A DNA stretch of 17,095 bases from Brumimicrobium sp964346075. Lineage in GTDB: Bacteria; Bacteroidota; Bacteroidia; Flavobacteriales_D; Crocinitomicaceae. The position numbers and the translations under genes were made by a program. Location of the stretch: positions 1 through 17,095 of the forward strand of contig CAYFTH010000064.1 in NCBI GenBank assembly GCA_964346075.1, written 5' to 3'. The notes under the pieces are model-generated. The model was not told where the DNA came from. It made no database searches and worked only from the letters and a program-made list of their open reading frames with translations. This document shows, one piece after another, positions 15,128 through 17,095 of this stretch (positions are counted from its first letter, which is position 1; every line of letters starts with the position of its first letter).

Positions 15128-15477
15128 TTTATTAATGTATTCCCATACGAATTTACGAAAAATTGTTGAGTTTGGATGTGTTGCGTTTGTTTAGATTTAA
15201 ATTGAAGGAGCTTCTTTGTCTCAGTATAGAGTTTGGGTTTGGTTGTTTAAAGCGTATTGTGGGGTTTTAATTTCATTACAAGTGTAAGTCTTTTTGGGTT
15301 TCCCGATTCTCGGGACAGGTATTGTTTGTATTTCTCTGCGGTAGTGAGTGCTTTGGTTCGTATCGTCTTGTTTTATTTTTTTTAACAATTTTCTGTTGAA
15401 ACTTATGGGTTTGCTGAATTTTTCTTAGATTTATCGCAGTAAAAGCATTTAGCTGCTCTAATAACAATTATACGATT
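15128..15477. other. Divergent intergenic region with a short hairpin
   Basis: 350 bases between the sugar transferase (minus) and the beta-propeller gene (plus). It is T-rich on the plus strand. No TAnnTTTG box matches exactly; TAGATTTA occurs twice (near 15191 and 15427), and the minus strand has TAAATTCG about 25 bases before the sugar transferase start, each with one mismatch or more. A perfect hairpin TCCCGA-TTC-TCGGGA is at 15301-15315. An antisense open frame of 63 codons here lacks any protein-like features. Confidence 0.5.
15301..15315. repeat. Short hairpin TCCCGA-TTC-TCGGGA
   Basis: A perfect 6-bp stem with a three-base loop. Its arms are identical to the outer arms of the hairpin at 96-126. 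There is no T-tract on either side, so a terminator role is unlikely; a dispersed palindromic repeat fits better. Confidence 0.45.
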
Positions 15478-17095
15478 ATGAAATATTTGACAAGAAAACT
15501 ACTATTAACTTTTATTGTTCTTACGGTTTTTGGATTTGGAACATCTTTTTCCCAGCAGACCTTTGAGTGGGTTTCGGCTTATCAAGGTGGAGAGAATGCA
15601 TTTGGGCAAGACATGCAGACCAATAGTTCTGACGAAGTGGTGTCTGTAGGCTATTTTACTGGTTCTGTTGATTTTGATCCGGGACCAGGAACGTTTAATT
15701 TGACTGCTTCAGTAACTAATCAAGATATGTACGTCTCTAAATTGGATGTCAATGGTGATTTGGTCTGGGCTCAACGCTTTGGAAATGCTGACCGAAACAG
15801 AGCGAATAATGTATATGTAGATGACAATGATGATATATATGTAACAGGTTACTTCGAAGGTACAGTCGATTTTGATCCCGGTGCAGGTACAGCAAACCTA
15901 ACTTCTCAAAATATTGTATCTGCTTTCGTACTGAAATTGGATACTGATGGTAACTTTTTGTGGGTAAGGAAGTTTGAAGGACCAAGTGGAGTTTCTGAAG
16001 GCTTGGAAGTTGCTGTAGATAGTAATTCCGATGTTGTTATTGGAGGTTATTTTACAGATGATTGTGATTTTAATCCTGCTGGAGGAGGTCTTGTATATAA
16101 TTCTTCTGTTGGACGTGACGGTTTTATTGTTAAACTGACATCTACTGGAGCTTTTGTTTGGGCTCGACATTTGGAAGGAAACAATGATAATCGCGTAAAC
16201 ACGTTGTCAATTGGAGCCGACGATCAAATCGTAGTTGGTGGTTTTTTCGAAGGTCAGTTGGATTTTGATCAGTTCAATCCAGGAACAACTGTAGAAACTA
16301 CAGGTTCAGGTCCAGATATTTTTGCTGCACAATACGATGATGATGGAATGAATGAGTGGGCTGTTAGCACTGGAGGAGCTGGGACTAATACAGTGAACCG
16401 ACTTTCCGTCAATGATAATGGCGATGTATTTTTAACGGGACAATTTGTTAACACAGTTGATTTTGATCCTGGAGCTGGTACGGCGAATATAACAGCAACC
16501 AATAATGAATCGTATTTATGGTCGCTCGATGGTTCAGGTATTTTTAATTGGATACAGCGTATAGGCGGTACAGGTCAGGATTTAGGATTAGGTGTTGCTA
16601 ATGGTCCTGATGGTTCGGTTTATGCGACAGGATATTTTAATAATACTGCCGATTTTGATGGAGGAACCACTATGACAAGTCTTGGTGGACACACGATATA
16701 TGTAGCGAAATATTTGGATGATGGAACACTTGAGTGGACCCAGAGAATGGGAGGTCCTGGAGGTGATGATTATGGTTACAACCTTTATGTTGATGAAAGT
16801 TGGGATGTTTTGACGACAGGATACTTTGCTAGTGATTGTGATTTTGATCCCGATGGAGGCGGGGCAAATGTTACAGCAACTAATCGTGATGCCTATGTTC
16901 ATAAACTATCGCAAACATGTACAGCACCGACAATTACCAACGTTGATGCGTTAAACACTATGCTCTGTCCTGGTGTTGTCGATTCGACAAAAGTTTACGT
17001 CGACGGTACATTAAACGATGCTGTAGAGTGGTCGTGGTACGAAGGTTCATGTGGTGGTACTTATTTAGGTTCTGGAGATTCACTCACGGTTCGCC
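15478..17095 (+). CDS. Partial secreted seven-repeat beta-propeller protein (3' end outside the window)
   Basis: The frame opens at ATG 15478 and stays open for 539 codons to the window edge, so the gene is truncated by the window, not broken. It begins with a signal peptide (1-25, cut after SFS before QQ). Seven tandem repeats follow (about 35-103, 104-168, 169-234, 235-300, 301-364, 365-426 and 427-479), each with a GYF(E/T)G strand, a (V/C)DFDPG-type acidic loop, a (Y/F)V-K-LD strand and a W strand such as FLWVRKFEG. This matches SBBP-type beta-propeller proteins of Bacteroidota. From residue 480 (TCTAPTITNV) a Cys-containing Ig-like or PKD-like region starts (Cys481, Cys497, Cys525). Such proteins normally end in a T9SS sorting domain, which would lie beyond the window. 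Ligand and role unknown; a surface adhesin or binding protein is plausible. Confidence 0.85.
   Translation, partial: MKYLTRKLLLTFIVLTVFGFGTSFSQQTFEWVSAYQGGENAFGQDMQTNSSDEVVSVGYFTGSVDFDPGPGTFNLTASVTNQDMYVSKLDVNGDLVWAQRFGNADRNRANNVYVDDNDDIYVTGYFEGTVDFDPGAGTANLTSQNIVSAFVLKLDTDGNFLWVRKFEGPSGVSEGLEVAVDSNSDVVIGGYFTDDCDFNPAGGGLVYNSSVGRDGFIVKLTSTGAFVWARHLEGNNDNRVNTLSIGADDQIVVGGFFEGQLDFDQFNPGTTVETTGSGPDIFAAQYDDDGMNEWAVSTGGAGTNTVNRLSVNDNGDVFLTGQFVNTVDFDPGAGTANITATNNESYLWSLDGSGIFNWIQRIGGTGQDLGLGVANGPDGSVYATGYFNNTADFDGGTTMTSLGGHTIYVAKYLDDGTLEWTQRMGGPGGDDYGYNLYVDESWDVLTTGYFASDCDFDPDGGGANVTATNRDAYVHKLSQTCTAPTITNVDALNTMLCPGVVDSTKVYVDGTLNDAVEWSWYEGSCGGTYLGSGDSLTVR

Noticed and set aside
15276..15467. Minus-strand open frame of 63 codons in the divergent intergenic region
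   Set aside because: The product is Asn/Gln/Lys-rich without a domain or start signal, and spans the hairpin at 15301-15315.
15749..16902. Four antisense open frames across the beta-propeller gene
   Set aside because: They lie opposite a strongly supported repeat protein and mirror its repeated codons; no signal or domain is visible.

Overview
The window looks like chromosome of a marine or aquatic member of the Bacteroidota, most likely Flavobacteriales (Cryomorphaceae/Crocinitomicaceae-like). The basis is: two proteins with type IX secretion (T9SS) C-terminal sorting domains, a TonB receptor with an N-terminal carboxypeptidase-regulatory-like domain, an S9B dipeptidyl-peptidase IV, promoter -7 boxes of the TAnnTTTG type, low G+C, and start codons without Shine-Dalgarno sequences. 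The genus cannot be fixed from the sequence alone. No rRNA, tRNA, transposase or CRISPR array was seen.

Layout. 1-503 holds no gene, only diverged repeats and inverted repeats. Two minus-strand genes follow: citrate synthase gltA (582-1868), with a strong terminator at 523-556, and a secreted dipeptidyl-peptidase IV (2042-4243). From 4536 to 12344 there is a plus-strand block: a secreted lamin-tail-domain protein with a T9SS tag; a strong terminator lying directly before the next start codon; a TonB-dependent receptor; a T9SS-secreted endonuclease I; and a 5'-nucleotidase split over two overlapping genes, a C-domain lipoprotein and then a Tat-exported metallophosphatase. I read this block as a nucleic-acid or nucleotide scavenging locus: the surface nuclease cuts DNA/RNA, the TonB receptor may bring fragments across the outer membrane, and the split 5'-nucleotidase would release phosphate and nucleoside. 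The gene families are clear; the pathway is inferred.

12341-12521 is a higher-order heptanucleotide repeat array that begins at the stop codon of the metallophosphatase. It is followed on the minus strand by an OmpA-like barrel protein carrying a SPOR domain (12561-13772), a second, unrelated heptanucleotide array (13900-14081), and an unusual sugar-phosphate transferase without the usual N-terminal membrane domain (14087-15127). The heptamer arrays bracket the barrel/SPOR gene, and each abuts the stop codon of a neighbouring gene.

After a divergent intergenic region, a large plus-strand gene starts at 15478 and runs off the window end. Its visible 539 residues contain a signal peptide, seven tandem repeats of about 62-69 residues that fit a seven-bladed beta-propeller closed by an N-terminal strand, and the start of a cysteine-containing domain.
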